From NCBI GenBank assembly GCA_017626325.1, contig JAGAIZ010000024.1:1-59555 (forward strand): a DNA stretch of 59,555 bases, written 5' to 3'. This DNA comes from Lachnospiraceae bacterium (lineage in GTDB: Bacteria > Bacillota > Clostridia > Lachnospirales > Lachnospiraceae). A model generated the notes under the pieces. The model made no database searches and was not told the DNA's origin. It saw only the letters and a list, made by a program, of their open reading frames with translations. Both the position numbers and the translations under genes were made by a program. Positions 1 through 8,133 of this stretch are shown piece after piece. The first letter of the stretch is position 1. The number at the start of each line of letters is the position of its first letter.

Positions 1-1
1 G

Positions 2-379
2 TCTTTGATTGATGAAGCCTACGGATTGGTCAGGGATTATATGGAGCCGGTACTTGTCCGTAAGGGAGAAGAGTTTCCGGCACCGGGTCATATGTATAGC
101 TATTTGACCATTAGTATCATAGCGCAGAAATCTTTATCGAAAGAGATGAAGAAAGCCGTAAAGCATTTTAAATATGAAAAGGGATATCGTTTCAATATGC
201 GCGGTTTTTCTCAGGCACATATTGTATGCGCCACATTAGAAGACGAAAAGGTCTATACCAATTACGTAGGGCGCAAATCGGCAAAGCTTTACATCAACAA
301 TTATACGGATGTAAAGGAAGGGAAACCCGGTTTCCGACAGATATTGGAAGAGCAGAAGATAGAAGCCTTCCGCCAATAA
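2..379 (+). CDS. Hypothetical protein, 5' end outside the window
   Basis: The reading frame is open from the first bases of the window and ends at 379, so only the last 125 or so codons are visible. The visible part is soluble, mixed alpha/beta in character and rich in Lys and Tyr, with no signal peptide or membrane segment. I do not recognise the family. A TTG at position 5 could serve as a start, but no ribosome-binding site can be checked, and the frame continues to the left edge, so I treat it as a truncated gene. It lies 85 bp upstream of the CstA gene on the same strand. Confidence 0.6.
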   Translation, partial: SLIDEAYGLVRDYMEPVLVRKGEEFPAPGHMYSYLTISIIAQKSLSKEMKKAVKHFKYEKGYRFNMRGFSQAHIVCATLEDEKVYTNYVGRKSAKLYINNYTDVKEGKPGFRQILEEQKIEAFRQ

Positions 380-464
380 TATGGCTTATAGAATAGAGCA
401 ATCTATTTCATATAAGAAAATTTAGTTACACTAAAGAAATTATACAAAATAGGAGGGAATTAGT

Positions 465-2117
465 GTGAACTCAGTCGTATTAATCTTACTGGCTATTGTT
501 ATCTTCGTAGTAGCATATCTTACATACGGCAGATACTTAGCTAAGACTTGGGGAATCGACCCAAGCCGCAAAACACCTGCTCACGAATTAGAGGATGGTG
601 TTGATTATTGTCCTGCTAAGACACCTGTTCTTATGGGACATCATTTTTCATCCATCGCCGGTGCCGGCCCGATCAACGGACCTATTCAGGCAGCGTTCTT
701 TGGATGGCTTCCATGTTTCTTATGGATCATCATCGGTGGTATCTTCTTTGGCGCCGTACAGGATTTCGGTTCCATTTTTGTATCCATCAGACATGAGGGT
801 AAATCCCTTGGTGAAGTTATTGAGGAAAACATCGGACACAAGAGCAGAGTACTCTTCACCGTATTCGCATGGCTGGTATTGCTTCTCGTTATCGCAGCGT
901 TTGCTGATATCGTAGCAAACTCTTTTGCCGGCAGCGAAGCAAACGGTTCCGTAGCTACAGCATCCATGCTGTTCATTCCTCTGGCTATCGCATTTGGTTT
1001 CTGCGTATACAGAAAGAATGCACCTATGGCTGTTGCATCTATTGTCGGTGTATTATTGCTGGCAGCCTGTGTAGCAATCGGTCTTGCATTCCCGATTATG
1101 TTACCGAAGAGCTTCTGGATTGGCTTCGTGTTCATTTATATCATGATCGCTTCCGTAACACCCGTATGGATTCTGTTACAGCCAAGAGATTACTTAAGTT
1201 CTTTCTTACTTTACTTTATGATTATCGCCGCTATTGTTGGTATCTTCGCTGCACATCCTGCAGTAACCGTACCTGCATTTATCGGTTTCAAGGTGGGAAG
1301 CAGCTATCTGTTCCCTGTATTGTTTATCACAATCGCCTGCGGTGCTATTTCCGGTTTCCACTCATTAATCGGTTCCGGTACAACATCCAAGCAGTTGGAT
1401 AATGAGAAGGACGCTTTATTAGTTGGTTACGGTTCCATGTTGATCGAGTGTGTACTTGCAGTTATCTCTTTGATTGCTGTAGCTACTCTGACAACAGACG
1501 GACAGTTCGCAGCAGCCGGCTATGCTTCTCCGACTATCGTATTCGCAACAGCAATCTCCGGATTCTTTGCCACAATCGGTATGTCTGATGCAGCAGTAAA
1601 CGCAACCTTCACAATTATTGCACTTGCAGTATCCTGCTTCTGCTTAACATCTCTTGATACAGCAACAAGACTTGGACGTTTCATGTTCCAGGAATTATTT
1701 GCTGACAATGAGACAGGTAAGAAGCTGAAACTGGATAATATGTACGTAGCGACATTTATCACAGCGATCTTAGGCTTTGTACTGTGTCTTGCAGGATATG
1801 CCAAGGTATGGCCGCTGTTCGGCGCTTGTAACCAGTTAGTAGCGGTTCCTGCATTCCTTGCAATCGGTACATACTTAAAGAAGCAGCATAAGAATAATAA
1901 AATGTTATATATCCCGATCGTGTTCATGTCCGTAGCGACTTTAGTATCTCTGTTCTTAACATTCAAGAACAATCTGGTTGCTATTATCGGAGGCGGGCTT
2001 GACGGAACAGCAATGTTTACGAATGTCTTACAGGATGTAATCATTGTACCGATCGTAGTACTGGCTGTCATCCTGATCATTGACGGCGGTAAAGTACTCT
2101 GGGGTAAAGAGAAATAA
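465..2117 (+). CDS. cstA: Carbon starvation protein A family transporter (CstA)
   Basis: 550-residue integral membrane protein with many hydrophobic segments and the CstA hallmarks near the N terminus: the HHFSSIAGAGPINGP stretch at about residues 60-73, then the GAVQDFG loop. The family imports peptides or pyruvate in bacteria; the substrate here is not known. The GTG start at 465 is chosen because AGGAGGG lies at 451-457, 7 nt upstream. The gene is followed by a clear intrinsic terminator, so it is probably a single transcription unit or the end of one. Codon use resembles its neighbours. The family call is confident; the substrate is not. Confidence 0.93.
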   Translation: MNSVVLILLAIVIFVVAYLTYGRYLAKTWGIDPSRKTPAHELEDGVDYCPAKTPVLMGHHFSSIAGAGPINGPIQAAFFGWLPCFLWIIIGGIFFGAVQDFGSIFVSIRHEGKSLGEVIEENIGHKSRVLFTVFAWLVLLLVIAAFADIVANSFAGSEANGSVATASMLFIPLAIAFGFCVYRKNAPMAVASIVGVLLLAACVAIGLAFPIMLPKSFWIGFVFIYIMIASVTPVWILLQPRDYLSSFLLYFMIIAAIVGIFAAHPAVTVPAFIGFKVGSSYLFPVLFITIACGAISGFHSLIGSGTTSKQLDNEKDALLVGYGSMLIECVLAVISLIAVATLTTDGQFAAAGYASPTIVFATAISGFFATIGMSDAAVNATFTIIALAVSCFCLTSLDTATRLGRFMFQELFADNETGKKLKLDNMYVATFITAILGFVLCLAGYAKVWPLFGACNQLVAVPAFLAIGTYLKKQHKNNKMLYIPIVFMSVATLVSLFLTFKNNLVAIIGGGLDGTAMFTNVLQDVIIVPIVVLAVILIIDGGKVLWGKEK

Positions 2118-2166
2118 ATCTGTCAGCTTCTCTGTCTTTTGATAAACCGGAAAATGATATGATTAG

Positions 2167-2200
2167 AGGAACCTATGGATTTTCTATAGGTTCCTTTTTT
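2167..2200 (+). terminator. Intrinsic terminator of cstA
   Basis: A perfect 10-bp stem (AGGAACCTAT at 2167-2176 with ATAGGTTCCT at 2186-2195) with a 9-nt loop is followed by a run of T. Confidence 0.9.
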
Positions 2201-2298
2201 GTAACCGGAAATCAAAAAGCAATCGTACTAAGAAGATAATCTACATACTAAAAAACAATCCATTAAAGTTAAAAAAGCATAAAAATTTTGTAATTTTA

Positions 2299-2327
2299 TT
2301 GATTTTTTTGTGCAAATTATATATAAT
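2299..2327 (+). promoter_or_regulatory. Promoter of the cytidylate-kinase-like gene
   Basis: TTGATT at 2299-2304 and TATAAT at 2322-2327 are separated by 17 bp. The predicted transcript starts near 2334, leaving a leader of about 85 nt that contains the second copy of the 18-bp repeat. Confidence 0.7.
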
Positions 2328-2419
2328 AATAGTATCTTGATGAGAGAATGTTATCTATCTTTTGATAAACCGGAAGAGATCGACGCTCAAAATATCATCA
2401 TAGAAAGGGGCAGTTAGAT

Positions 2420-3046
2420 ATGAACACAATTATTACAATAGGTCGTCAATTTGGTTCTGGAGGCCGTGAAATCGGTCAGAAGGTGGCAGAGCACTTCGGT
2501 ATTAAATATTATGATAAAGAATTATTATCCAGGGCAGCAAAGGAGAGCGGATTCTGTGAAGAGATGATACAGAACCATGATGAACGTCCGACGAATTCCT
2601 TCCTGTATAATCTTGTTATGGACACATATTCCTTTGGCTATAATTCTTCCTCTTTTGTAGATATGCCAATCAGTCACAAGGTATTCTTAGCGCAATTTGA
2701 TACGATCAAGAAGATTGCAAACGAAGGTCCCTGCGTAATCGTTGGCCGGTGCGCTGATTATGCTCTGCATGACTATCAGAATTGTCTTAGCATATTTGTT
2801 CATGCGGACGAGAAACATAAGATTAAGCGTATCATGGAGCGTTTTGACGATGTTACAACGGAGCAGAAGGCCATTGACATGATGAATAAGAAGGATAAGC
2901 AGCGCCAGAGTTATTATAATTATTATTCCTCTAAGAAATGGGGACGCGCTGACAACTATGACTTATCCATTAACAGCAGCGTCCTTGGTATTGAAGGTTC
3001 CGTTAAGCTGATTACCCAGTTTGTTGAGGATTTTGAGAATCGTTAG
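2420..3046 (+). CDS. Cytidylate kinase-like family protein
   Basis: 208 residues with an N-terminal P-loop in the form GRQFGSGGREIG (about residues 8-19), typical of the cytidylate-kinase-like family common in Clostridia. The rest fits a small nucleoside-monophosphate-kinase fold with a basic, Tyr-rich lid region around residues 155-170. The substrate is unproven: members of this family are distinct from the essential Cmk and may phosphorylate other small molecules. AAAGGGG at 2404-2410 supports the ATG at 2420. It is monocistronic, with its own promoter upstream and a terminator downstream. Confidence 0.85.
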   Translation: MNTIITIGRQFGSGGREIGQKVAEHFGIKYYDKELLSRAAKESGFCEEMIQNHDERPTNSFLYNLVMDTYSFGYNSSSFVDMPISHKVFLAQFDTIKKIANEGPCVIVGRCADYALHDYQNCLSIFVHADEKHKIKRIMERFDDVTTEQKAIDMMNKKDKQRQSYYNYYSSKKWGRADNYDLSINSSVLGIEGSVKLITQFVEDFENR

Positions 3047-3139
3047 TTTTTGGCATCTTTACCGAATATCCTGATTATCATGATATTCTTCATAATATAA
3101 TGTTTTATATAATGATAAGTTTATATAATGCCATCAGAT

Positions 3140-3180
3140 GGCCTGTCGTACTTGTAATAATACGACAGGCCGTGTTTTTT
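3140..3180 (+). terminator. Intrinsic terminator after the kinase-like gene
   Basis: An 11-bp perfect stem (GGCCTGTCGTA at 3140-3150 with TACGACAGGCC at 3161-3171) has a 10-nt loop and a T-rich tail. The rest of the gap at 3047-3393 is AT-rich and holds nothing else I can name. Confidence 0.9.
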
Positions 3181-3393
3181 CTTTTATTCCTGATCTTATA
3201 TAAAGCCGCTTGATCTTCTGAAGCAATATTCTGTCAGAATCAATATAAAAGTATATATTTGAATGAATCTGCTTTGAAAGTCAATGAATATCGGGATGGA
3301 ATATGTGTCCACAGGCAGGTTATAGAAGCGCTTTAGAACTATGCGCAAAACACAAGTTTAACGAATAGTACATTTGATTTCTTAAATCTATTT

Positions 3394-3615
3394 TCAAAAT
3401 ATTAACACTTCCTCTGAACTATTATATTTGGTAATATAATTCCGATAGCTGTTTTGCTTGTCACGCAGCTCTTTTCTGTTTTTGATTCGTTCATGAGCCT
3501 CATGATAATCCTGCACCGTATTCATATTGCTGACCGAATTCTTTCTTGATTTATGGCGCATATAGACATATATGATGATCACGAAGACCATTGTTGCGAC
3601 AATAACCCCAGCCAT
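3394..3615 (-). CDS. Small single-pass membrane protein, unknown function
   Basis: 73 residues: an N-terminal hydrophobic helix (about residues 4-18) is followed by a strongly charged cytoplasmic tail rich in Arg, Lys, Asn and His. The ATG at 3615 has AAAGGATGG about 6 nt upstream, which supports a real gene despite its size. I do not recognise a family. The membrane-anchor-plus-basic-tail layout is seen in small regulators and in proteins that bind nucleic acid or partner proteins at the membrane, but nothing here says which. Confidence 0.6.
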   Translation of the reverse strand: MAGVIVATMVFVIIIYVYMRHKSRKNSVSNMNTVQDYHEAHERIKNRKELRDKQNSYRNYITKYNSSEEVLIF

Positions 3616-3777
3616 AATTATCCATCCTTTATTCCGTATTGTACAGCTTCATAAATGCTAACATTAAAAACTGCATAAAACAACCTGCATTAATATAAAA
3701 TCCCGCACAAAAAGCATTATTGTATCAAATCAGCCGTAATATGCACATTCCTTATAAATTCCATCAATATTAGGCAT

Positions 3778-3966
3778 TTGCGAAACTCTTCACAACATAA
3801 CTTTAATTGTGCAAATTGTATAACCATAAGCAGCCCCTTGGAAGACGCCGGTACTTGGCGAGGTTTTTTCGAGCCTAGTATCCGCTGCGTCTGGAACGGA
3901 GCGAAAGCGCGGCTGTGTTGGTTATACAATTTGTGCAATTTCAACAAGGATGAAGGAGTTTCGCAA
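3778..3966. repeat. 189-bp nested inverted-repeat element (MITE-like or structured RNA)
   Basis: The ends are a perfect 11-bp inverted repeat (TTGCGAAACTC at 3778-3788 and its complement at 3956-3966). Inside lies a 22-bp inverted repeat with two mismatches (3805-3826 with 3919-3940). The centre folds into a long hairpin: AGACGC at 3843-3848 pairs with 3887-3892, then 3849-3859 pairs with 3873-3884 around the loop 3860-3872. A small GC-GAAA-GC hairpin follows near 3908-3915. No transposase or clear target-site duplication is visible. It begins 24 nt after the dtd stop codon, so it may also end dtd transcription. Confidence 0.75.
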
Positions 3967-3989
3967 TTACCTATCCATCATTATGCGCA

Positions 3990-4442
3990 TTACTTACAGA
4001 TTTCATCAGAATCCAACAGAATCGTAAATGGACCGTCGTTAAGCAGAGAAACCTTCATATCGGCGCCGAATTCCCCCTGTTCAACCTTAATGACAGATTC
4101 TTTGCATTTTTCAATGATATATGCATACAAGTCATTCGCAAGCCCGGGATTGCCTGCATCAATAAAGGATGGACGGTTCCCATGCTTACAATCGGCATAA
4201 AGCGTAAATTGTGAAATAATTAACAATTCTCCGTTGACCGATGACAGATTCAAATTTGTCTTACCATTTTCGTCACTGAAAATGCGAAGGTTCAATAATT
4301 TATGAATCATTTTATCCGCAATTGCCTTCGTGTCTGTATTGGAAACACCCACCAGGACCAAAAATCCCTGATCGATTGCTCCGATCGTATGATGATCCAC
4401 CGTTACACTTGCCTTCTGAACACGCTGTATCAAAAATCTCAT
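3990..4442 (-). CDS. dtd: D-aminoacyl-tRNA deacylase
   Basis: 150 residues, full length for the family. It hydrolyses D-amino acids (notably D-Tyr) and glycine wrongly attached to tRNA. The two signature motifs are present: SQFTLYAD (about residues 77-84) and the C-terminal NDGPFT (about 134-139, where NxGPxT is the family motif). The ATG at 4442 is preceded by GGAGGATTAGC. That ribosome-binding site lies inside a four-codon ATG-GAG-GAT-TAG mini-ORF that looks like the remnant of a palindromic repeat. Downstream of the AI-2E-family transporter on the same strand. Confidence 0.95.
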   Translation of the reverse strand: MRFLIQRVQKASVTVDHHTIGAIDQGFLVLVGVSNTDTKAIADKMIHKLLNLRIFSDENGKTNLNLSSVNGELLIISQFTLYADCKHGNRPSFIDAGNPGLANDLYAYIIEKCKESVIKVEQGEFGADMKVSLLNDGPFTILLDSDEICK

Positions 4443-4448
4443 GCTAAT

Positions 4449-4487
4449 CCTCCATGCCAGAGCAAAATTGTGTGATTTTTCAATCTA
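4449..4487 (-). repeat. Remnant of the palindromic intergenic repeat supplying the dtd ribosome-binding site
   Basis: Read on the minus strand, this stretch runs GATTAGATTGAAAAATCACAC, then AATTTTGCTCTGGCATGGAGGATTAG. Its first part matches the start of the repeat copies at 5971, 6127 and 49809. Its last part matches the spacer between the copies at 6107-6130 (TTGCTCTGACATGAGGATTAG). The second half of each hairpin is deleted. Confidence 0.55.
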
Positions 4488-4514
4488 ATCTTCCATTCTG
4501 GGAAGCTTGCTCTT

Positions 4515-5858
4515 CTATTCCTGCTTATTCTTTGGCACAGCCGGCTGTTTTGCCTGATCTTGCTTCGTCGATGTATTATCAGTCATTTCGCCATGTTTTT
4601 TTCTCTTTTTTACCGGAGGAACATATTGTGTAAATTCTTTCTCATCATTGATCTGTCCTACCGTCATATAGGGCTGTATCTGCGTCGGAAGCTCCTTCTT
4701 CCTGAGAAGCCTGTTCACTACCGATCTGACTGCGGCATAGAATACTGCAAAGATCGGTACGCCGACTACCATCCCCAGGACGCCGAACAATCCGCCGAAT
4801 ATGGTAATTGCAAAAATAACCCAAAATCCGGATAAACCGGTAGAATCACCCAAAATCTTAGGTCCTAAAACATTGCCGTCAAACTGCTGTATGATCAGAA
4901 TCAAAATCACAAAATACAACGCCTGTTTCGGATCAACCATCAATACCAAAAACGTACTTGGTATGGCGCCTATGTATGGTCCGAAAAAGGGAATTACATT
5001 GGTCACGCCGACGATAACGCTGACAAGAAGCGCGTAGGGCGTGTCAATAATACTGGTGCAGACAAAACAGATGATACCTATGATAATGGAATCAATAATT
5101 TTACCGCCGATAAAGCCGATAAAAGTACTGTGAATAAACCGGAAATTGGTTATCAGCTCATTTCCTCCCTTACGGTCAAATAACGCATACGCAATTTTCT
5201 TCGCCTGTCCGGCAAACCGCTCCTTACTGCCAAGCAAATATATAGAGATAATAAATCCGATAATAAAATTCCACATTGCCTTAAAGATGCCTATTACGCT
5301 TAATGACAATGTTTTAATCAGGTCATTGATATAAGGAAGCAGATTGGTATTGAAATACTCTAATATTCTGACAGAATATCGATCCAGAAGATCATTTACT
5401 ACCTTCTCAAGATCAGGATTGTTCTTCATAAGTCCCAAAGCCCAGTTCGTCAGATTATTAACATATACCGGAAACTGGAAGATAATGCTCTGAATACTGC
5501 GGATAACTTCAGGAATGACCAGACTGAAAAATTCATAAAGCACGACCAGAATTAATACAATCGTAACTAAAATAGAAAAAGCACGCATTCTACGCTTGTT
5601 TTTGGGCGTCATAGGTACCTTTGCTTTCGTATACAGAGGTTTAATAACCCTTCCCTCGATATGATTCAGAACAGGCGCAATCAGGTATGCCAGGACAAAA
5701 CCGTCAATAACCGGCATGGCTATTCTGATAAGAGCATGGACACTTTGTGAAAATTTGGAACTGTGAAACAGAATATAATAAAAAAGAATGCTTGCTGCTA
5801 TTACCAGAAAAGCCGTAATACCCCAATACAAATATTTCTTGTCAAACCTGAATTTCAT
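4515..5858 (-). CDS. AI-2E family transporter
   Basis: 447-residue polytopic membrane protein of the AI-2E/YdbI-PerM family. About seven or eight hydrophobic segments can be seen, plus the conserved stretch DGNVLGPKILGDSTGLSG (about residues 335-352) followed by a Gly-rich last helix. The tail after residue 400 is charged and Lys/Gln-rich. The family includes TqsA (autoinducer-2 export) and Na+/H+ antiporters, so the substrate is open. The start has GGTGAGG upstream. Cotranscription with dtd is likely (72-bp gap, no terminator seen). Confidence 0.88.
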   Translation of the reverse strand: MKFRFDKKYLYWGITAFLVIAASILFYYILFHSSKFSQSVHALIRIAMPVIDGFVLAYLIAPVLNHIEGRVIKPLYTKAKVPMTPKNKRRMRAFSILVTIVLILVVLYEFFSLVIPEVIRSIQSIIFQFPVYVNNLTNWALGLMKNNPDLEKVVNDLLDRYSVRILEYFNTNLLPYINDLIKTLSLSVIGIFKAMWNFIIGFIISIYLLGSKERFAGQAKKIAYALFDRKGGNELITNFRFIHSTFIGFIGGKIIDSIIIGIICFVCTSIIDTPYALLVSVIVGVTNVIPFFGPYIGAIPSTFLVLMVDPKQALYFVILILIIQQFDGNVLGPKILGDSTGLSGFWVIFAITIFGGLFGVLGMVVGVPIFAVFYAAVRSVVNRLLRKKELPTQIQPYMTVGQINDEKEFTQYVPPVKKRKKHGEMTDNTSTKQDQAKQPAVPKNKQE

Positions 5859-5889
5859 GAAAAAACCTCACCGTAAATAAGATAATTCT

Positions 5890-5898
5890 AGTATACCA
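5890..5898 (-). promoter_or_regulatory. Candidate extended -10 promoter of the AI-2E transporter
   Basis: On the minus strand, TGGTATACT (TG-N-TATACT) lies 32 nt before the start codon. No good -35 element is seen, which is usual for an extended -10 promoter. Confidence 0.45.
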
Positions 5899-5970
5899 TT
5901 TTTTTCATGATCTGTATTATTTTTTATAAAATTTTAATGCCATATGAACAAAGATTCTGTATAATGAAAT

Positions 5971-6091
5971 AGATTGAAAAATCACTCTGATGAGCTGATT
6001 TTTCAACCGACAATTTGAGTCAGAGCCTCAAATTGCCTTGATCGCAGTCGGAAATAAAAGTATTCCTTCGGAAAACTTTGACATTTCCGAC
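5971..6091. repeat. Palindromic intergenic repeat, copy A (three hairpins)
   Basis: Hairpin 1: TTGAAAAATCA at 5974-5984 with TGATTTTTCAA at 5996-6006, with an inner CTC/GAG pair. Hairpin 2: CAATTTGAG at 6011-6019 with CTCAAATTG at 6027-6035. Hairpin 3 spans 6047-6091, with outer arms GTCGGAAAT and ATTTCCGAC and inner AAAGT/ACTTT and TTCC/GGAA pairs. It fills the gap between the transporter promoter and the TtcA-like gene, together with copy B. Confidence 0.8.
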
Positions 6092-6126
6092 GCGTGCCAT
6101 CGCAATAAATTGCTCTGACATGAGGA

Positions 6127-6196
6127 TTAGATTGGAAAATCACACTGATGTGCTGATTGTTCAATCCCAAATTTGTGCCGGAGCGTCACAAATTTG
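6127..6196. repeat. Palindromic intergenic repeat, copy B
   Basis: This has the same layout as copy A. Hairpin 1 spans 6131-6165 with inner CAC/GTG in place of CTC/GAG. Hairpin 2 is CAAATTTGTG at 6168-6177 with CACAAATTTG at 6187-6196. The paired changes keep both stems intact. Confidence 0.78.
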
Positions 6197-6234
6197 TCTG
6201 ATGGCAGATTTCTCATAGAATCATAGAAAAGGAA

Positions 6235-6984
6235 ATGTCTATTATTATGAAATTACAGCAAGTATTAAGTCTTACAAGAAAAGCAATCGACGACTACCAT
6301 ATGATTGAGCCGAATGATAAGATTGCGATTGGAATTTCAGGCGGCAAGGACAGTCTGACACTGCTCTACGCCCTGCACGGATTACAGCGTTTTTATCCGA
6401 TTCCCTTTGAATTATGCGCCGTGACGGTAGATCTTGGCTTTGATAATCTGAATCTGGATAAAATCCGGGAATTATGCGCGTCTCTCAATGTGGAATACCA
6501 TATTATCACCACGGATATCGCCAAGATCATTTTCGAAGACCGCAAGGAATCAAATCCCTGTTCCTTATGTGCCAAAATGAGAAAAGGCGCTTTGAATGAT
6601 GCTATGAAAGCTACCGGATGCAATAAAGTCGCCTACGCTCATCACAAAGATGACGTAGTGGAAACAATGATGATGTCGCTTGTCTATGAGGGCAGATTTC
6701 ATACGTTCCGCCCTGTCACCTATCTGGACCGGACGCAGATTACCGTGATTCGTCCGCTGATCTACATGAACGAGGCAGATGTGATAGGTTTTGTCCGTAA
6801 ATATGATGTCCCTGTCGTGAAAAGCCCCTGCCCCGCAGACGGTCACACGAAGCGTGAATATATTAAAAATCTGATCCGCGAAATCAACCTGGAAACGCCC
6901 GGTGTGAAAGAACGGATGTTTACCGCGATACAAAGCGGCAGCCTGGAAGGATGGATGATACATGGAAGCCAAAAACAACAATAA
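6235..6984 (+). CDS. TtcA-like PP-loop tRNA thiolation enzyme
   Basis: 249 residues. The N-terminal PP-loop motif SGGKDS (about residues 35-40) binds ATP. A CSLC pair near residue 105 plus the later SPCPADGH Cys (about residue 197) match the three-Cys iron-sulfur site of the TtcA/TtuA group, which adds sulfur to tRNA bases. Which tRNA position is modified cannot be told. The first ATG (6235) sits very close to AAAAGGA; the ATG at 6247 is an alternative start with about 14 nt spacing. The 3' end overlaps the recombinase gene by 23 bp. Confidence 0.85.
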   Translation: MSIIMKLQQVLSLTRKAIDDYHMIEPNDKIAIGISGGKDSLTLLYALHGLQRFYPIPFELCAVTVDLGFDNLNLDKIRELCASLNVEYHIITTDIAKIIFEDRKESNPCSLCAKMRKGALNDAMKATGCNKVAYAHHKDDVVETMMMSLVYEGRFHTFRPVTYLDRTQITVIRPLIYMNEADVIGFVRKYDVPVVKSPCPADGHTKREYIKNLIREINLETPGVKERMFTAIQSGSLEGWMIHGSQKQQ

Positions 6985-8029
6985 TTATCATGACCAGCAA
7001 AATATTGGAAATGTACAGAAAATGCGGGAAGTACTGGATACGCTGCCACCCTTCTGCAAACAGTTCTTCCGTGGAATCAGCGAATATACTTCCGCCAGGA
7101 CAAGACTCGCCTATGCCTATGATATCCGCGTTTTTTTCGAATACATACATGACACCAACAGCTACTGCGCCAAAATGGATATTAAAGATTTCCCGCTGTC
7201 CCTTCTGGAACAGTTTACGAGAGAGGATATCGAGGAATATATTGAATACCTCTCCTATTATGAGAAAGACGGCAAAATCTACACCAATGATGAACGCGGC
7301 AAGAAGCGCAAACTGGCTTCTCTTAGGAGCTTCTACAACTACTATTATCAGGCGGAGCTGATTCAGAAAAATCCTGCGGTGCTGGTACCGCTTCCCAAGC
7401 TGCACGAAAAAGAAATTATTCGTCTGGACGCAGATGAAGTTGCCACTTTGTTAGATCAGGTGGAAGACGGCATCGGACTCTCCAAGACACAGCAGCGTTT
7501 CCATCAGGTAACGAAGACAAGAGATCTGGCAATCCTGACGCTGCTGCTTGGAACCGGAATCCGTGTCTCCGAATGCGTTGGATTAGACATTGGAGACGTT
7601 GATTTCAAAAATAACGGTATTAAAATACGCCGCAAGGGCGGTTATGAAGCAGTCATCTATTTCGGTGAAGAGGTGGAGAATGCCCTGCAGAATTATTTGG
7701 AACAACGGCATCATATCATTCCTCAATCCGGCCATGAAAACGCATTGTTTCTGTCAATGCAAAACCGCAGAATATCCGTCCGGGCGGTTGAAAATATGGT
7801 CAAAAAATACTCTTCCACCGTTACAAGCTTAAAAAAGATCACGCCGCACAAATTAAGAAGCACATACGGAACCTCGCTCTATCGTGAGACCGGCGATATC
7901 TATCTTGTTGCGGATGTACTGGGTCATAAGGATGTTAATACAACCAGGAAGCATTACGCCGCGCTGGAGGATGACCGCCGCAGATATGCTGCCGATAAAG
8001 TAAAATTGCGTGAGAAACATAATCCATAA
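6962..8029 (+). CDS. Tyrosine recombinase, XerC/XerD-like
   Basis: 355 residues. An N-terminal SAM-like core-binding domain (about residues 25-120) precedes the catalytic domain. Active-site residues are visible: Arg in GTGIRVSE, Lys/Arg in RRKGG, His and Arg in HKLR, His in LGHKDV and the nucleophile Tyr in RKHY near residue 334. It starts inside the end of the TtcA-like gene with GGAAGGATGG upstream, so the two are coupled. No att sites or phage genes are near, so chromosome-dimer resolution or a similar housekeeping role is more likely than a mobile element. Confidence 0.88.
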   Translation: MEAKNNNNYHDQQNIGNVQKMREVLDTLPPFCKQFFRGISEYTSARTRLAYAYDIRVFFEYIHDTNSYCAKMDIKDFPLSLLEQFTREDIEEYIEYLSYYEKDGKIYTNDERGKKRKLASLRSFYNYYYQAELIQKNPAVLVPLPKLHEKEIIRLDADEVATLLDQVEDGIGLSKTQQRFHQVTKTRDLAILTLLLGTGIRVSECVGLDIGDVDFKNNGIKIRRKGGYEAVIYFGEEVENALQNYLEQRHHIIPQSGHENALFLSMQNRRISVRAVENMVKKYSSTVTSLKKITPHKLRSTYGTSLYRETGDIYLVADVLGHKDVNTTRKHYAALEDDRRRYAADKVKLREKHNP

Positions 8030-8063
8030 TTGACCTATTGCAAAAAGAATGGTATATTGCGAA

Positions 8064-8098
8064 AAGGCTCCTGTTTCACTAATATTGACAGGAGCCTT
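8064..8098. terminator. Bidirectional terminator between the recombinase and the YneA-like gene
   Basis: A perfect 11-bp stem (AAGGCTCCTGT at 8064-8074 with ACAGGAGCCTT at 8088-8098) stands between convergent genes. It has A residues before it, giving a T tract on the minus strand. Confidence 0.85.
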
Positions 8099-8133
8099 CT
8101 CAATATATATAAAATTCTCTCCGGCATATAGAA

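Larger units (their letters stand above)
2135..2375 (+). repeat. 18-bp direct repeat flanking the cstA terminator (2135-2152 and 2358-2375)
   Basis: The sequence TCTTTTGATAAACCGGAA occurs exactly twice, 223 bp apart. The first copy sits between the cstA stop codon and its terminator. The second sits in the 5' untranslated region of the kinase-like gene, after its predicted promoter. The bases just before both copies are also alike (CTGTC and CTATC). Its role is unknown. Confidence 0.7.

Noticed and set aside
3778-4200. 140-codon open frame on the plus strand
   Set aside because: Runs from the inverted-repeat element into antisense of dtd. The product has no protein-like features.
6962-8029. 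Integrase of an integrated mobile element
   Set aside because: No excisionase, phage or conjugation genes or att repeats are nearby. It overlaps a tRNA-modification gene in an operon next to lexA, which fits a housekeeping recombinase.
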